A stretch of 64,000 nt of DNA from Reticulascus tulasneorum. Lineage: Eukaryota; Ascomycota; Sordariomycetes; Glomerellales; Reticulascaceae. The DNA is taken from positions 992,001 through 1,056,000 of the forward strand of contig LSAX01000005.1 in NCBI GenBank assembly GCA_001557505.1, written 5' to 3'. A model generated the notes under the pieces. The model was given only the letters and a program-made list of their open reading frames with translations, ran no database searches and had not been told where the DNA came from. Below, in pieces: positions 1-11,900 of this stretch. Position 1 is the stretch's first letter; every line of letters starts with the position of its first letter. The position numbers and the translations under genes are program-made.

Positions 1-807
1 GCTTGCTCAACATTTCTGCGCAAAGAAGTTGTGTAGCATCCGCGGCAACGCAATCCACAATTCCGCCGAATGTCTCCGTTTCAAAAAGCTTCATTATATC
101 GCCGATAACATTTGGATCCTTGTAGTCAAAGCAGAAGGTTGCACCCAAGCTTTTAACAAACTCGGTGTTGGCGCTGGAAGCGGTGGTGACAACTTTATAA
201 CCTGCAGCAACTGCAAGTTGAATCGCAGAACTGCCGCAGGATGTGCTGCCGCCCCAGAGTATGATTGTGTTTCCGGTTGGTTCCGGGTCGAGGGATGGAA
301 GAGAAAGCTGTTGATTCACGAAAAGCGCTGATGCAGCAGTCGACACGGAAAGTGGAAGGACTGCGGCGTTGGCGAGGGGCAGGCTATCGGGTACCTCTGC
401 GACGAGGATTTCACGACAAATGGTGTAGGACTGAAACCCGGCATGGGTTATATGGTTTGTAAGGATGGAGTCACAGTGTCCGATGACTCTTTGTCCAATC
501 TTGAATCGCGTCACCTCAGAGCCAAGCTGAAAGATTTCACCTGCCACATCGACACCGAAAATCCATGGATATTCGAACTTCATGTAAGGATTATCTTGCA
601 TCTGTTTCTCTGTTAGCGAAGTGCCAGCACTGGTGAAAAGGGCGAGAGTACCAGATAATCTGTTTGATTCACGGCAGCATAGTGAACTTTGATGACCACT
701 TCATTGGCTTCAAGTTTGTACTCTGTCAGACCTGGTCCTACTTCAAGAGGAGCCTGTTTCTCAGCTACCGCCCAGGCAGCCTTGCTATCAGGAAATGTAT
801 GAGCCAT
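1..807 (-). CDS. Zinc-binding-dehydrogenase-like oxidoreductase (toxD / trans-enoyl-reductase-like), 3' part cut by the window edge
   Basis: Medium-chain dehydrogenase/reductase. Fungal members of this shape (toxD, LovC-like) are NADPH-dependent enoyl reductases acting in trans with polyketide synthases or stand-alone quinone/enoyl reductases. Reading down from ATG 807, exon 1 is 652..807 and a 50-nt intron at 602..651 (donor GTACTC, branch CTAAC, acceptor CAG) restores frame. The protein then shows an MDR N-terminal fold (AAVNQTDY, GVDVAGE, RVIGHCDS) and the nucleotide-binding turn ILWGGSSSCGSSAIQLA. No structural-zinc Cys cluster is visible, as is usual for this subgroup. The frame is still open at base 1, so the C-terminus is missing. 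It is divergent from the regulator starting at 1459. A PKS-linked role is inference, helped by the PKS relic at 8.4 kb; other MDR functions are possible. Confidence 0.85.
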
Positions 808-1458
808 TGAATTGGTTAGGACCGATGAAATAATGGTGGATTATGAAAGAGGAAAAGACGATGCTTGATGCTGGGCTGAAAGGTTCTTACGAGAACAGAG
901 ACCATTTATACTTGTGCTCATTCTCCCTGATTCCATCTCTCTTTACAATCAGTTCATTGCGTTATTGTTCTTGCTTGATAATGTCTCTTCTGATGCAGAC
1001 GGAACTCCGTTGTTTCTGCATTTGTTCATTTTCATAGACTCTCCGGCTATGTGGCGAAGCGCGGAGAGTGGTACCCTGGGTGTTCCCATATCAACCCGGT
1101 AGGTAATCTTCACCGATAAATCCATAACCAACCGCGCTTAATTTCGTTTTGGTCAGAGTGGATCATCATCGATCTGAAGGTGTCAAAATATTAGAGAGGT
1201 AGGAGGCTGATTCCGGTGGATTGACTGCTTGTATTCGCGGTGACCCACCACGCACGTGACAGATGACACGGAGTTCCTTTCGTACTCCGTATTATTAAGC
1301 AATTTCGATTACACATCCGTGGTCGAAGGATCAAAAGTACCAAAGGAATTCCGTAAGACCTCCGGGAGCTTGTTACTTGTCCATATTTCCGCTTTACAGC
1401 CTGTTTCACTCTACCAGGGCGATTAGGGTGAGCAACAATCGCCTGATGATTGGGCAAA
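808..1458. other. Intergenic, divergent promoter region
   Basis: A 650-bp spacer between two divergent genes, presumably carrying both promoters. Only short ORFs with no recognisable protein similarity are present, and no convincing TATA box or repeat was seen. Confidence 0.5.
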
Positions 1459-3260
1459 ATGGAAACAATTCCGCAGTCCCAAGTGCAATCCCAACCACGG
1501 GCATCGCAGTCATCAAAGGCCCCATTCACGTGCAGCTTATGCGGTAAGGGTTTCGACCAGAGTGAGTCTCCGCAATCTTGCTACCCCTGGGAACCTTACG
1601 CAGATCTTCTAATAGAAGCTTCCTGCAGAACGACCTCAAATTCGGCATCTTTCCTATTGCAGAAAATCGAAGGCTAGGCCCACAAAATCAAGGAAGAAAG
1701 CATGTGCCCAGTGCACCAAAGCAAAGACGCAGTGCGAACTACAGCATATGAGTATTCGATGCTCTCGTTGTCGAGCAAAGGGCATTGATTGCCATTTTGA
1801 GCAGCCACTATTTGGCGATGCTGTGAACTCGTCTCTATCTTCGAGCACACTGGAAAGCGTGCTGGAAACTGCCACAGACTTATCATTGAGAACAAAGGAA
1901 CCTTACGTCGAACACTCGGATTCCACCACTGTCCTGGTGGGATTGCCGAACTATCAACTTGCTCTCCCAGCTTCACACGACGACTCTTCTGATAGTTATA
2001 GTTCAACCACCGAAATGCTTCAGGTATCGACGAACACCACTTACACAACGGACCTATGGACTGAAGATATCGACGCAAGTGGCTATGCAGAGCTCGTTTC
2101 CGATGATTCCCTGTTATATACGGGCGCGCCTGGTCCTTTTCACTATGGCGAAGGAAATTATCCACTTCGCTACCAGGGACACAATACATTTGGCACCTCG
2201 ATGCTCAATGAGATCTCGCCGCGGCCACCCAAATCCTTTTTGCCAAGCAGAGAACGCAATCAGGGATTGCAGTTAACTAGAAGATACGTAGTTTGCATGA
2301 TTAAGTCATATCCAAATATGCTCCTGGAGCAAAAGCTACCGCCCTTCATTCATCACAGTTGCTTCTCAAATGAGCCAACCTCGAGTTCGGGTAGCTCACT
2401 GCCCGGACCCCTGGCTATTTGTGTGGGTATTGTACAGATGTTCAATGTCAAGACCAAAAGCAACACAGGCTTCATCTGGAAGACAATTCGGATGGAACAG
2501 GAGAGGTTAGCTGCAGAGGTATTTTGATGGTCCCTCATTGTAACAGTGGTAAAACTAACAAGTGTACAGTATATTCTATTTGACGACGTGGAGCTTGTTG
2601 CCGCACTTCAAGCCATATCCATTTATATGTTGTTGAGGCTTTCCGAGGATGATGAAGATGCCACAAATTTTGACATTCAACTAATTCAGACAATGATAGT
2701 AAGCCCATTGTTCTACAATGTTCTTGAAATGGGGCAGTAAAGGTACTAATGACAAGCTGCTAGAATATGTCTTTGCGTACCAATGGAGTCATTGCTAGAC
2801 ATAGTGTTATTGGAAAAGATGGAAAAGGAAGTTGGAGAGATTGGGGCTTAGCTGAATCCCTTATACGGTATGTGGGTTTCCACAGCCCTGGTGAAACTTT
2901 CACTAACTTATATCAAGTACCTTTACTCTGCTCTGCCTGGTAGACCTCTTATTCGATATTGACAAAGGCCTAGCTCCATATCGCTGCGATGGGTCGCACT
3001 TTGCAAAGTTAAAGCTTCCATGTTCACGAAAGTTATGGAATGCAACTTGCGAGTCAGAGTGGGAACAAAAACTCCACACTCAGCAGAACGAACTTGATTC
3101 TAGCAGCAGCTTAACTTATGGAGATATTTTGAACTTTCGATTGGGGATAGATGATTGTGGGCCACGCCTTGATAACTGGCTCTGTCAAATTGACGAGTTT
3201 GGAACGTTAATCATGGCCGCGTCGAGTCTCTCGGGTAAGAAAATGCAGAAGGTTAATTGA
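1459..3260 (+). CDS. Transcription factor with tandem C2HC zinc finger and Zn2Cys6 cluster, fungal-specific regulatory domain
   Basis: Nuclear DNA-binding regulator. Five exons join cleanly: 1459..1561, 1629..2518, 2570..2698, 2764..2867, 2918..3260 (introns of 50 to 67 nt), giving about 522 residues. Exon 1 plus the start of exon 2 form a CxxC-x12-H-x3-C finger (CSLCGKGF ... IRHLSYC). A Zn2Cys6 cluster follows (ACAQCTKAKTQC ... IRCSRCRAKGIDC). The rest has signatures of a fungal regulator middle region: SYPNMLL, IRMEQERL, VAALQAISIYML, RTNGVIAR and LVDLLFDIDKG, the last spanning a splice junction. The start at 1459 is the first ATG in frame; a TTG at 1450 is not needed. It is divergent from the MDR gene at 1..807 and may regulate it (inference). 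The frame is intact throughout. Target genes cannot be told from sequence. Confidence 0.85.
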
Positions 3261-4048
3261 TTGTAGTATAGCCATGAAGTTGCTCACAAAACTACCATCA
3301 AGTTCCGGCTTTACTTTTGGACTAAGCTTTTGGTGAAGAAGCCTAAGCACTGATAAGGCATATGCCGTGGCAAAGCCTGGCTGATGTTAAGGTTGATCAT
3401 GGATAACCCTGCATATCTTACATCATCTGGGAGAACTTAGACTGCAGGACTAAGATCACACCTCCGCTTCTTTGAGGTTTATGTCGTAACCTTTCCCAAG
3501 CTTTCTTCGTATCGTGGTTTTCAATGTGAATCTCGCCCTCTATACCCCCCAAAGTTTCCTATTCCTCTGCACTTTCGTCAATAACGTGATCACGTCTGGG
3601 AAGTTTCGTTCGTGGCCCGTCTCGCAATCCCCGATTCACCTGATAGAGGTTTGTGGTGGTGAAAGGGCCGGAAGAGTCGCCGCAGCGGATCCTTTCCACA
3701 TTTGCTGCCGAGGACATAGTTTATCTAAGGCCCACAACATTTACAAAGAGGATGCAGTCAGAAGAAAAACGAGTTGGAGCGTGCTGGCATATATTCACCA
3801 AGCATGTTCATGACTATTGACTCGTATAAAGACTACACCAAAAAAGATGAATCCTATATTCCTACTGCGACGGCACGATCTATAAACCCTGTACTTCTCC
3901 ATGTCCTGATCCATCTCGGAGGGCTGCAGTGCCGGCAATTTCGAAGTCTCTCATAAGTCACGCGAAGAACTCCATCACATGGCTTCAATATGTATTGGAA
4001 AAACTTCTATTCCCTGATTGATTCTAATTATCGAATTCACAGGGGCAA
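3261..4048. other. Intergenic, no gene recognised
   Basis: About 790 bp. One 99-codon ORF (3514..3813) lacks recognisable motifs and has no intron-supported extension. I see no repeat or RNA gene. Confidence 0.4.
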
Positions 4049-4468
4049 TCAAATCTTTCGATCGCCACTGGATGGAGGATTGTAAGACCGCCGGAAACGC
4101 TGATGTTCCGGGAGACTGTTGCTTTCAGCGTGGTACTGGGGAGGAGGGCCTTGGTGATAGTACTGCTGGCCATACGCCGATACCGGCTGGCTAGGCTGAT
4201 GGTGTGAAGGTTGGTATTGAAGATATTGTTCGGAGTGACTCGGTGCTGAAGCGTATTGCTGATGGTGACTTGGCCCGGGCCGATTCGATTGTGGATACGG
4301 GACATAGCCAGTTACAGCAGTAGAGGTGTCAGGCTTTGTGCTTTTCTCCTTTTTGTTTCTGTAATAGGTAAGCCGTTGCACTCTCGGATAACAGGTCAAG
4401 ATAAGAGATGGATACACTATCAGGCAAGCCCCGTAGAGCAACACACCGGATCGGATAAGGCATGGCAT
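4049..4468 (-). CDS. Possible small membrane protein with Gln/Tyr/Pro/His-rich tail (uncharacterised)
   Basis: An open frame of 139 codons. The first 35 residues are hydrophobic (GVLLYGACLIVYPSLIL), followed by a basic stretch (RNKKEKS) and then a long low-complexity tail with repeated HHQ, QYY and PSH blocks. The composition bias is maintained to the stop, which argues for real coding. The layout of a short membrane anchor, a basic stop-transfer and a disordered tail recalls fungal Pmp3/UPF0057 proteins with C-terminal extensions, but the diagnostic LLTxLGYIPGxIHA segment is not clearly present, so this is only a suggestion. A splice acceptor (TTTCACAG) just upstream of the ATG suggests an earlier exon may exist. 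Function is unknown. Confidence 0.35.
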   Translation of the reverse strand: MPCLIRSGVLLYGACLIVYPSLILTCYPRVQRLTYYRNKKEKSTKPDTSTAVTGYVPYPQSNRPGPSHHQQYASAPSHSEQYLQYQPSHHQPSQPVSAYGQQYYHQGPPPQYHAESNSLPEHQRFRRSYNPPSSGDRKI

Positions 4469-4747
4469 AGTGACAGATGCCTGTGAAAGATGAGAGCAAA
4501 TGGGTATTTGATAGAGTGAAGTTCTGTGTATGGACGATCAAGATGCAGGATTTAATAAATCTCAAGTCTTGGGAGCTGACCGTCAAAATGCTTTATATAC
4601 AGCTCCTGTACGCGCATTGGAAGACTGTTGGTGAGGTAAGGTATCCACTTCAATACCGTACGCCAAAATCCTCTGCCGTGTCACAGCTTTACGTATCGCG
4701 TATCCCGTATAGAACCACATAGTTTTCTTCATCTTAAGGTGCAACAG

Positions 4748-6049
4748 CTAATAAGGAGCAGTAATGACCCTACGAGGGTGCTCAATATAAGGAGCCCATT
4801 CGCCTCGCAGATTGGACTTGACAAGTTCGAACAGCGAAGTTGCCCTATCCTTCATGAACCAGCAATCGCCAATTCTTTTGAGAAGGATGCAGTAGAGCGC
4901 CATAATGATCATAGCTGGAGGGCGTTTCTAGCTGAACAGTCTCAGAAAGGGTTCTGGCAGCATAACCACCCACATGGCTGCCATCCCCCTAATAACTACC
5001 GACTCGTGATCCTCAGTGGTCGCTGCCAGAAATTTTCGCAAGTTGCTACTGCCTCCAAGTACGTGTCCATTTCCTCGAGAGTCGTCGAGCTCCTCACGGA
5101 CGGTAGCTTCATCAAGCCATCATTAATTTGCCTCAGGCTTTCTTCGTCTTCGGGCACTGGCACAGCACCGCGATCTAGAACGCCTCTCCAATTCCGGGCC
5201 CGTTTAAGAGAAATCTCAGGGGGCCAGCAACGATCTGGTCTTTGGCCGTGTCAAAAATGGAACCGCATCCTCGCAGGCAAATCATCCAGTTGGAAATGCT
5301 CGTTTGTGGGTCGTCCTCTAATATAGCCAGTTGGTTTGGAGAACTCGATAGCGTAAAGTTGAAGAGAACCAGTAGCGTCGAGAATGCGAACAGTTGATTG
5401 GCATTATTGTCGATAATAGACACCATGGCTTCGCGAAATGATGCCAACGCAATGTCTTGGTGTTGAGCTGCGAGATAACGGTAGGTGACACCTTGGTTCG
5501 GGCGTAAGTAAGCGAGATGCAGAGCCCCGGCTGCCAGGATGCCATGCAGAAGATAGTGGCAAGAAACAGCAAGTCGGGGAAGTTCTTCTTCCCATGCCGC
5601 CGATATTGTAGAGGCTGCGGATGTTATGAAATGGTGCGAAAGAGCCATGTCTTCCATACCAAACAGTCCAAGCGTTTTAGATGAGATATTGGGTATCTGT
5701 GGTAAGTTGTGGGCATGAATTGTGCGTTGTTGCTTGATGAACCTTCGATGTCGCTTTGTTGGCTTGGAGATGATTTTGTAGGCCCTTCGCCCGGCAAATT
5801 TGACTGATGGCCGCCTCTTTCGCCGGCGACAACTGGGGAGGCTGCCGCGTACTGGTACACACAAGTTATGCCACGCTTCGTACATCCTGCACAAAATGGT
5901 CTTGCCTCGTCGCACTGGGGGGCTAGATAAATTTACAACCTGTTAAGTATCTAGAAGTCTGGTAATCTTACTTTCATGCGTCTTCGTTTACACTCAATGC
6001 ATCCTTGTCGTGATTTGGTGTGTGCTCGCCTTGTCTTTGCTGGACACAT
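4748..6049 (-). pseudogene. Decayed Zn2Cys6 transcription factor (sterol-uptake-control-protein type)
   Basis: Nuclear regulator family resembling Upc2-like proteins. From ATG 6049, exon 1 gives a Zn2Cys6 start (RQGCIECKRRRMK). A GTAAGA intron at about 5917..5974 joins it to CDEARPFCAGCTKRGITC, completing the six-cysteine cluster. The regulatory part follows in another frame (MALSHHF, LPRLAVSCHYLLHGILAAGALHLAYL, AAQHQDIALASFREAM). The join between the two frames near 5700 has no clean splice solution. Further on the frame breaks near 5190..5200, again near 5040, and a TAG at 4928..4930 interrupts the C-terminal block (ALYCILLKRIGDCWFM) that runs to TAG 4748..4750. Family architecture is recognisable end to end, so this is a broken gene rather than chance. 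The plus-strand ORF at 4739..5326 is its antisense shadow. Confidence 0.7.
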
Positions 6050-7016
6050 TCTGCAACTGAGGGTTAACAATTATCAGGGGGAATGACGGAACCAATAGCA
6101 CTCACTTCTTGGTGGGACCGATCTTTCCCTTTCATTTCCGAATCTCTAGAACTCCGGCCAAGCATCATGAAGGGAGCTAATTATCCAGCTGCAACGATCC
6201 TGACTGCAGGCGGCAATGCGATAGCGCTGCTAAGTTCAACGGATGCGAGACAGTCCGCGTCATGTCTCGCAACCTCAGTGTGCCTTAGTTCAATAGTACG
6301 TCTCACGTGGCCTAGCCCCACTCTCACATCCCGAGTTCCGTGCTCCTCCGTATCGCGTATCCCATACTCCGTATCCCGTATTCTGTATTTCGTCCCCTGG
6401 ACAAATAGCGCTGTACATTAGCGCCGTTGTTGTTCCTCACTGCCCAGTACCTGCGCTGTAGTCTAAGCTTCAGAATTATTCTGTCAAATCAGAACGAACT
6501 CCGTCGCTACTTGCTGAACCAGCAAGAAAGTCTCCCAATTCTCAAGGGGCGCCGATACCAAGCAGGAGCTCCAGCTTAATACACTCTGCTTGGTGATGCC
6601 GATGACTACGTATTCGATCCTAGCCTGGGACGCTTATTGGGGCAGATACGACTGGCTGCCACCCGAAGCTCTTATGCGCAGCCTAGGCTATTCACGAAAA
6701 CGTATAGATGAGCTTAGATGGGGCTACGTCAATTTCAGCGCAAGCTTCGCAACGGCGTGTCCCTGGAACACCCTGACCTCCAACTACTTATAACCGACTG
6801 CCTTCGAAGATCTGACAAGACCACTGCACTCACGGTTCAGTTATAGCACTGTTCATTCTCTCTCAAGTTTGTATTGATCCACTGAATCTCCTCACTTCAC
6901 TCCGCACACTCCCATTTCTCTTTATATTTCCAGTCTTCTCACCAAGCTACAACCATCTCAATATTGCCATCGCATAACACATCGCCCAGTTCGTTAATTA
7001 ACAAGACCGACAAGCT
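6050..7016. other. Intergenic with CGTATCCC-type short repeats
   Basis: Contains a cluster of degenerate CGTATC(G/C)CGTA units at 6349..6392. The 15-mer starting CGTATCGCG at 6349 recurs exactly at 4692 on the other side of the decayed regulator. The ORFs at 6083..6421 and 6590..6793 have no recognisable similarity. The 100 bp before 7017 are pyrimidine-rich, as expected of a fungal 5' leader. Confidence 0.45.
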
Positions 7017-7866
7017 ATGACGCCTGGCCAATCTTTCGCTTCGGCGATACTCGCCATCTATGCTGTACTGTCCCTACCGGCACTCTACATCACATTTCAT
7101 CATGCTACTAGAGGGTGGGCGATTCTAGGATGTGGCTATCTGTTTGTTTTCTGTACTCTGAAGATAGTCGGCTCGGGCATACAACTCAATATCGCTCCGG
7201 GAACCAGTTCCTCTCTCATAAGCAGTATAGGCCTCGCGCCACTTTTGCTAGCTACTGCTGGAATTCTCCATGAGGCGTAGGTATCTCCTTCCTTGACTAG
7301 ACTACTTGGCCGGGCCAACGCTAACTGAGATACCACCACAGTCGGTTCTACCGGGCGTTCAGACAAGCAAGAACAACGCACAGAAAAAGGAGCCCATTGC
7401 AGTCTTGTTATTCCACATATTGGTGTCAGGTGCAGTAGTTCTAGTTGCCATCGGAGCTTCGAACACTTCGAGTGCTAAGATTGAGGATGAAATCCACACC
7501 GGTATGACTTTGACAAAGGTCGGAGCTGCTATCCTTTTGCTGGGGTGGCTGACTTTGGTGGGCATGTCAGTGGCATCGGCGCGCCACGGTCGCATTCATA
7601 CCGATAATCAGACGCAACACTTTGAAGGGAGTCGGCTGCTCATCGCTGTTCTCTTTTCTATGCCGTTCTTGGGCGTTAGGGTGGTCGCTTCTTTAGCATA
7701 CTTCGCGAGTGAGAACCAATCTCTTAGTAGCGCTACTGGAAGCTTAGGCGTCAGAGTTGGGTTGTATGCTGTGGATGAGCTGGTTATCACTCTTAGCTTC
7801 ATTGCGGCCGCAATCATGACAAAACATATTCGCCGATGCGGAGCTTCGGAAGTTATTAAATGTTAA
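7017..7866 (+). CDS. DUF7702-type integral membrane protein
   Basis: Multi-pass membrane protein of unknown function. Exon 1 from ATG 7017 encodes helices and the family signature SSIGLAPLLLATAGILHE. The donor GTAGGT is at about 7277. Exon 2 carries the remaining helices (AVLLFHILVSGAVVLVAIGAS, split by polar stretches; VGAAILLLGWLTLVG; SRLLIAVLFSMPFLGVRVV; ELVITLSFIAAAIMTKHI) and ends at TAA 7864..7866. About seven membrane spans and roughly 250 residues match the family. The obvious acceptor (CCACCACAG at about 7340) does not keep frame; an acceptor 30 bases further on (GACAAG/C, near 7370) does, so the junction needs cDNA. No partner is evident from the neighbours. Confidence 0.7.
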
Positions 7867-8373
7867 GCGACGCCTTGTTATAAACGAAAAAGATACGACT
7901 ATTCTTGCTCCTCAACAAGAGGGATGCGAAGTGTAGCATCAGTGGCTAGGGGCGCAGAGCTCGGTATGATCGGCAACCAAAATAACCCGAAACTTTTCTA
8001 CGTATCATATTGTACAACAGTTATACTTAAAAGGTCTACATGCAGAACTATTTTCAAGAAGTAAATTTTCATTTATGCTCTAAGCACTATTGCTAATCAG
8101 TTTCCGTTACAATGCAGTGCAAACTTTTTGGCATCCACTGTTGTGAGGAGTGTGTACGGGAGGCAGGACCAGTAGCTTTAGAAGATCTAAGCGACTCGAT
8201 TGACCTACGTTGTTTCACGCATTTGCACGTCTAACTCCCGCAAAGACCTCTTTCATGGTGAAATTTAGCTTGGTCCCTCGTGATCTGCCATGATGATATT
8301 ATAGAGCTGAAAATTTGCCGGATCTCCCCCAGCCGTCATTCCTTCTTTCTTGTCCTCCGCCCATCGCCCTAGC
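7867..8373. other. Intergenic, nothing recognised
   Basis: About 500 bp of AT-richer sequence without a plausible gene. It may include more decayed PKS sequence upstream of the relic at 8374, but I could not recognise any. Confidence 0.35.
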
Positions 8374-8835
8374 ATGTCCGAAAGATTTCATAAGCGAGGA
8401 ATACCACAGGATCTTGACCGTAACGAAATAAAGGCTGCTGATGGATTGATTCAAAATACCCCAGGAACAATCTTTTACAGCCGAGACACATCCTTTGCAC
8501 CTGGCGTCAAGCGCTTGGCGGTGGTGTTAACGGCGTGCTCAATTGCTCTCCGGCGATGCGTTGCGAGCAGGCTGGGGATGCATGGCACCCTCAGGACGAT
8601 TCACTGAAATTGGGAATGCATATATCGGAGCGCAATCCTCGTGGTCTATGGCTCTATTTGCGAAAAAAAACCTCAGCTTTGTAGCGGTAGACATGCATCA
8701 CATTCTCCAACGAGCTGCCACTGACACGACAACTCGTCGACCTGTCACGGACCTACTCTTTCAGAAAAGAATTACAATCCAATGCCTCCGAATCTCTTTC
8801 CTCTGGAGTCGAGAAATACCTTCCAGCTCATGTAA
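8374..8835 (+). pseudogene. Relic of a highly reducing polyketide synthase enoylreductase domain
   Basis: Fragments of a PKS ER domain in three frames. First frame: GTIFYSRDTSFAPGVKRLA, matching the hallmark IFxSRDTSFAxGVxR of fungal reducing PKS. Then a frame change near 8540 within the VLNSLSGDALR motif. Second frame: GCMAPSGRFTEIG ... ALFAKKNLSFVAVDMHHIL, matching the segment that follows in PKS ER domains. Then another shift, and a final stretch near 8780..8830 (NLFPLESRNTFQLM) that recalls the end of the ER domain. No ketosynthase, acyltransferase or carrier domain is visible, so only about 150 residues of a protein normally over 2000 long remain. Together with the toxD-like reductase at the left edge it suggests a lost polyketide cluster (inference). 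Confidence 0.75.
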
Positions 8836-8925
8836 GAAGCTAAGTGTCAATATACTTTGGTCGACGAGAAGTAGGCATTGAGCGAATTATCATTGAGTAA
8901 ACTGTAACACTGAGATTTCCTACTC

Positions 8926-11900
8926 CTACAATAAAATTGCAATCTTGTGGTGACTAGTTGACAAAGTAGGCGCATCGCTTCCCGTCTCTAGAGAGAATTC
9001 TAGTGACCCATTAACAAGCACGTTAACGTCGTGTGGAGCCCCGCCGTCAAAGTTAGTTCCAGAGACCTTCAACCGCTTCCCACTGGTAGTAACCTCGCCA
9101 AATTGGAATGGACTTTCTCGCTTATTTCCACACGATTGGAAATCAAAATCTCTCTTGGTCTGAGGCTTGCGCGCTTGCTCTCCAATTATCTCCCTGATGC
9201 GGTGGAGCAGGTGCTGCCAGCACGGTTTTTCTTTGGCGACCAGGACATAATATCCCATTACAGCACACACGGTGAATAAAGCCAGCCTGGCTATCCTGTT
9301 GTTGGTTGCCCGCACGACGATTATGGAAGACTCTGGTGGATCAAGAAGCTCGGCCCAATTGTCGACAGCGATCACGTCCGAAAGTCCAAACTTAGAGGCA
9401 ATTTTGTGGAAATCTGAGGAATCCTGAGTGCAACCGTCGGCGTTCGCACAGCGCTGTTGGATTTTATGAGCGAACTTTTTACTGATGCCTGCACCTGACT
9501 GACTACAACCGCTCAGCTCCAGAGCGGCGGCGATATGCAGATCAGCCACCCATTTTGCACCATCGAAAGCAGACACAGCTATCTCGACAATTTTGGTAGC
9601 GTGGTCGATGCAGTTGACACTGGTGAGGGACGGACGTAGAGCCAACTCATATCCCGTAAAGGATAGATGGACAGACGTGTTCTCAAAACTATCCATGAGA
9701 ATCCCATCGAAACGGTCATGATTGATGACCTGCCAGTTCTGGTCCGCCAGTGGCGGCATCCTTGGCGTACCCGGACCCACGAGAAAGCATAGGCCCGGTT
9801 TGCCAATATTGCCAAACACACGTCGGATTCTTGAATGTGGAGTTTCGGATGGATCATTTAGTATAGCGCTGGCCACATATATAGAGTTCCCTGTTGATAA
9901 AGCAAAGACTCCTGAAAGCTGACTTGGCTCGACATATATCCCAGAGTCCATGACACAAAGTAAAGAGAACAGTTCCTTAATATTTGCCAGCTGAATTGGT
10001 CCCAAGTACCGTTCGTCAGGAAAAAATAGCCCGAAGTCAAAGGGCTTTTCCAGAATTCGCGTTGTAACATTGGCGCCAGGAATGCTGCGCAGGAAAGAGA
10101 TTGCTGTATCACACGCTAATGCTTTCCGAATGGATTTCGTCTGACTGACTCGCTGCAGATGCGTCTGTAGCCGGACAACATCGATGAAGTTTGGCTGAAA
10201 CAGTGTATCTAGTATTGAGTCATCCACAATCATGTTATGTGGATTTCCTATTGCGGACAATATCCCAGGGGACTCCTCAGTTCCATCAAGGTTTTTAGAT
10301 GGGTGGTCTATGAAATAATACCTAGCTTCAAATGGCTTCAAAGATGTTCCAATAATCAGCGAACGGATACCGCTAATAAAGTCAGGTCCTTGACCGAAAG
10401 CAATTTCGACAAATTGCTCGAGAGGACCATCGTAGATTGAGCGTGCATCTGTGTCCGCCGGGCCCCAAGCTAGGGCGGGCAGGAAGGCGTGATTCACCAC
10501 GTCTTCCTCCAATCCCGAAGGTAACGATTCGCACCGACGATAATCCTCGATTTCCGATGGTTCCATTATCAACCATTGTGAGCCGTTCATGGAGAAAACT
10601 TGTCTGCCATTCATAGCACTCTTTGCTCGGTATTGAAAGAGAAATCTAGGATACTTGTCGGGGTACAGCGAGCATATCCTGCTAATAGCTGCCGCTAGAG
10701 AGCTTTTAGCTCCTTCAGCTGTCATTCTGAACATGCGGATCAACGTAAATATCTCATTGAGTCCGAACATCTCTTGATGAGGGGTTTCATCTTCGTATAT
10801 GAACGATGACGACCTACGGCGTCCAAGCTTGAACAGCTGAACAGCCGTCGCCGCTGAAACGCCTTGTAAGGTCCCAATTTCTCTAGCAATGTCGAGGAAG
10901 AAATAGAGAAAGCTATAATATCTTCTTGAGACCTCTCTCGATACATTTAATCTCGCACAATCAATGATTCTTTCCAGCCAAAAACGAGTTCTTTCAATCG
11001 TAGCTGCGAACTGGGAGGTTGCCCAAGTGTAAAATACAGAGCCGAAAACAGCGTACGAAAACTCAGTTGGTGTGATCCTAGAGTTGTCTTGGCCCCCTGA
11101 CGCTGTAACATGAATTGATTCCCCGTAGTACTGCAGTCTCGCTAATGGCAAGGACCAAGACACGCTGCTAGGAGTGATAGCTTCCAGACCAATGGTCAAT
11201 AGAGCCGTGGGTTTCAATAAATCATCCTTGAACTTCACGCCAATTTCTTTTCCGTTCTTGCCTCTATACACGATCATATCGGGATAGAGATGCCAGGCGC
11301 TAATTGCTAGAAGTGCTGCACCATCTTGGACCTTCTGGGGAATACCCAGGATCAGGTTCTCCAATGCGCGAAGAGCCCCAGTCCAGGCCGCAATGACGCT
11401 TTTATAGACTGTAGGCTCGCTATTGATCGGGATGGCAGCATCGTTGATGATAATCTTCATCTGGTCGTGTTGCAAAACCTTGGCTTGGTCGGCACTCTGC
11501 AACCAAGCCCTGGCGCTGGCATCCCACTCGGAGAGCTCTTTCCGAGAGATCTCTTGACCAAGTGCAAGCTTTGTCGACGCATGGCTATCAGGATAGAGAT
11601 CATTTTTCATCCAGGAACATAAGTGCTCGCGCTGGCTTTCCACCAGTTCCATCCAGATCGATGTGGCTTGCTCCACACTGAATATGCGTGCTAGCATGCA
11701 AGCTAGCAAATGAACAGCTATAGCAGACGATCCAGAGGTTGCAGCAGCCCAAATACTGCCGGAGTCGATGCCGACATGCGCTGAAAATATGCCATGCTTC
11801 TCCTGCGAACCTTGCTGATTGAAAGACGGGAGACCGGATATTTCTGATGTCCTGGTCCCGTAGGCTTTGAAAAGATTCGGTGTCGGAGGAGAAAGCACAT

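Noticed and set aside
4739..5326. 195-codon plus-strand ORF
   Set aside because: It is antisense to the decayed Zn2Cys6 gene, which carries family motifs on the minus strand.
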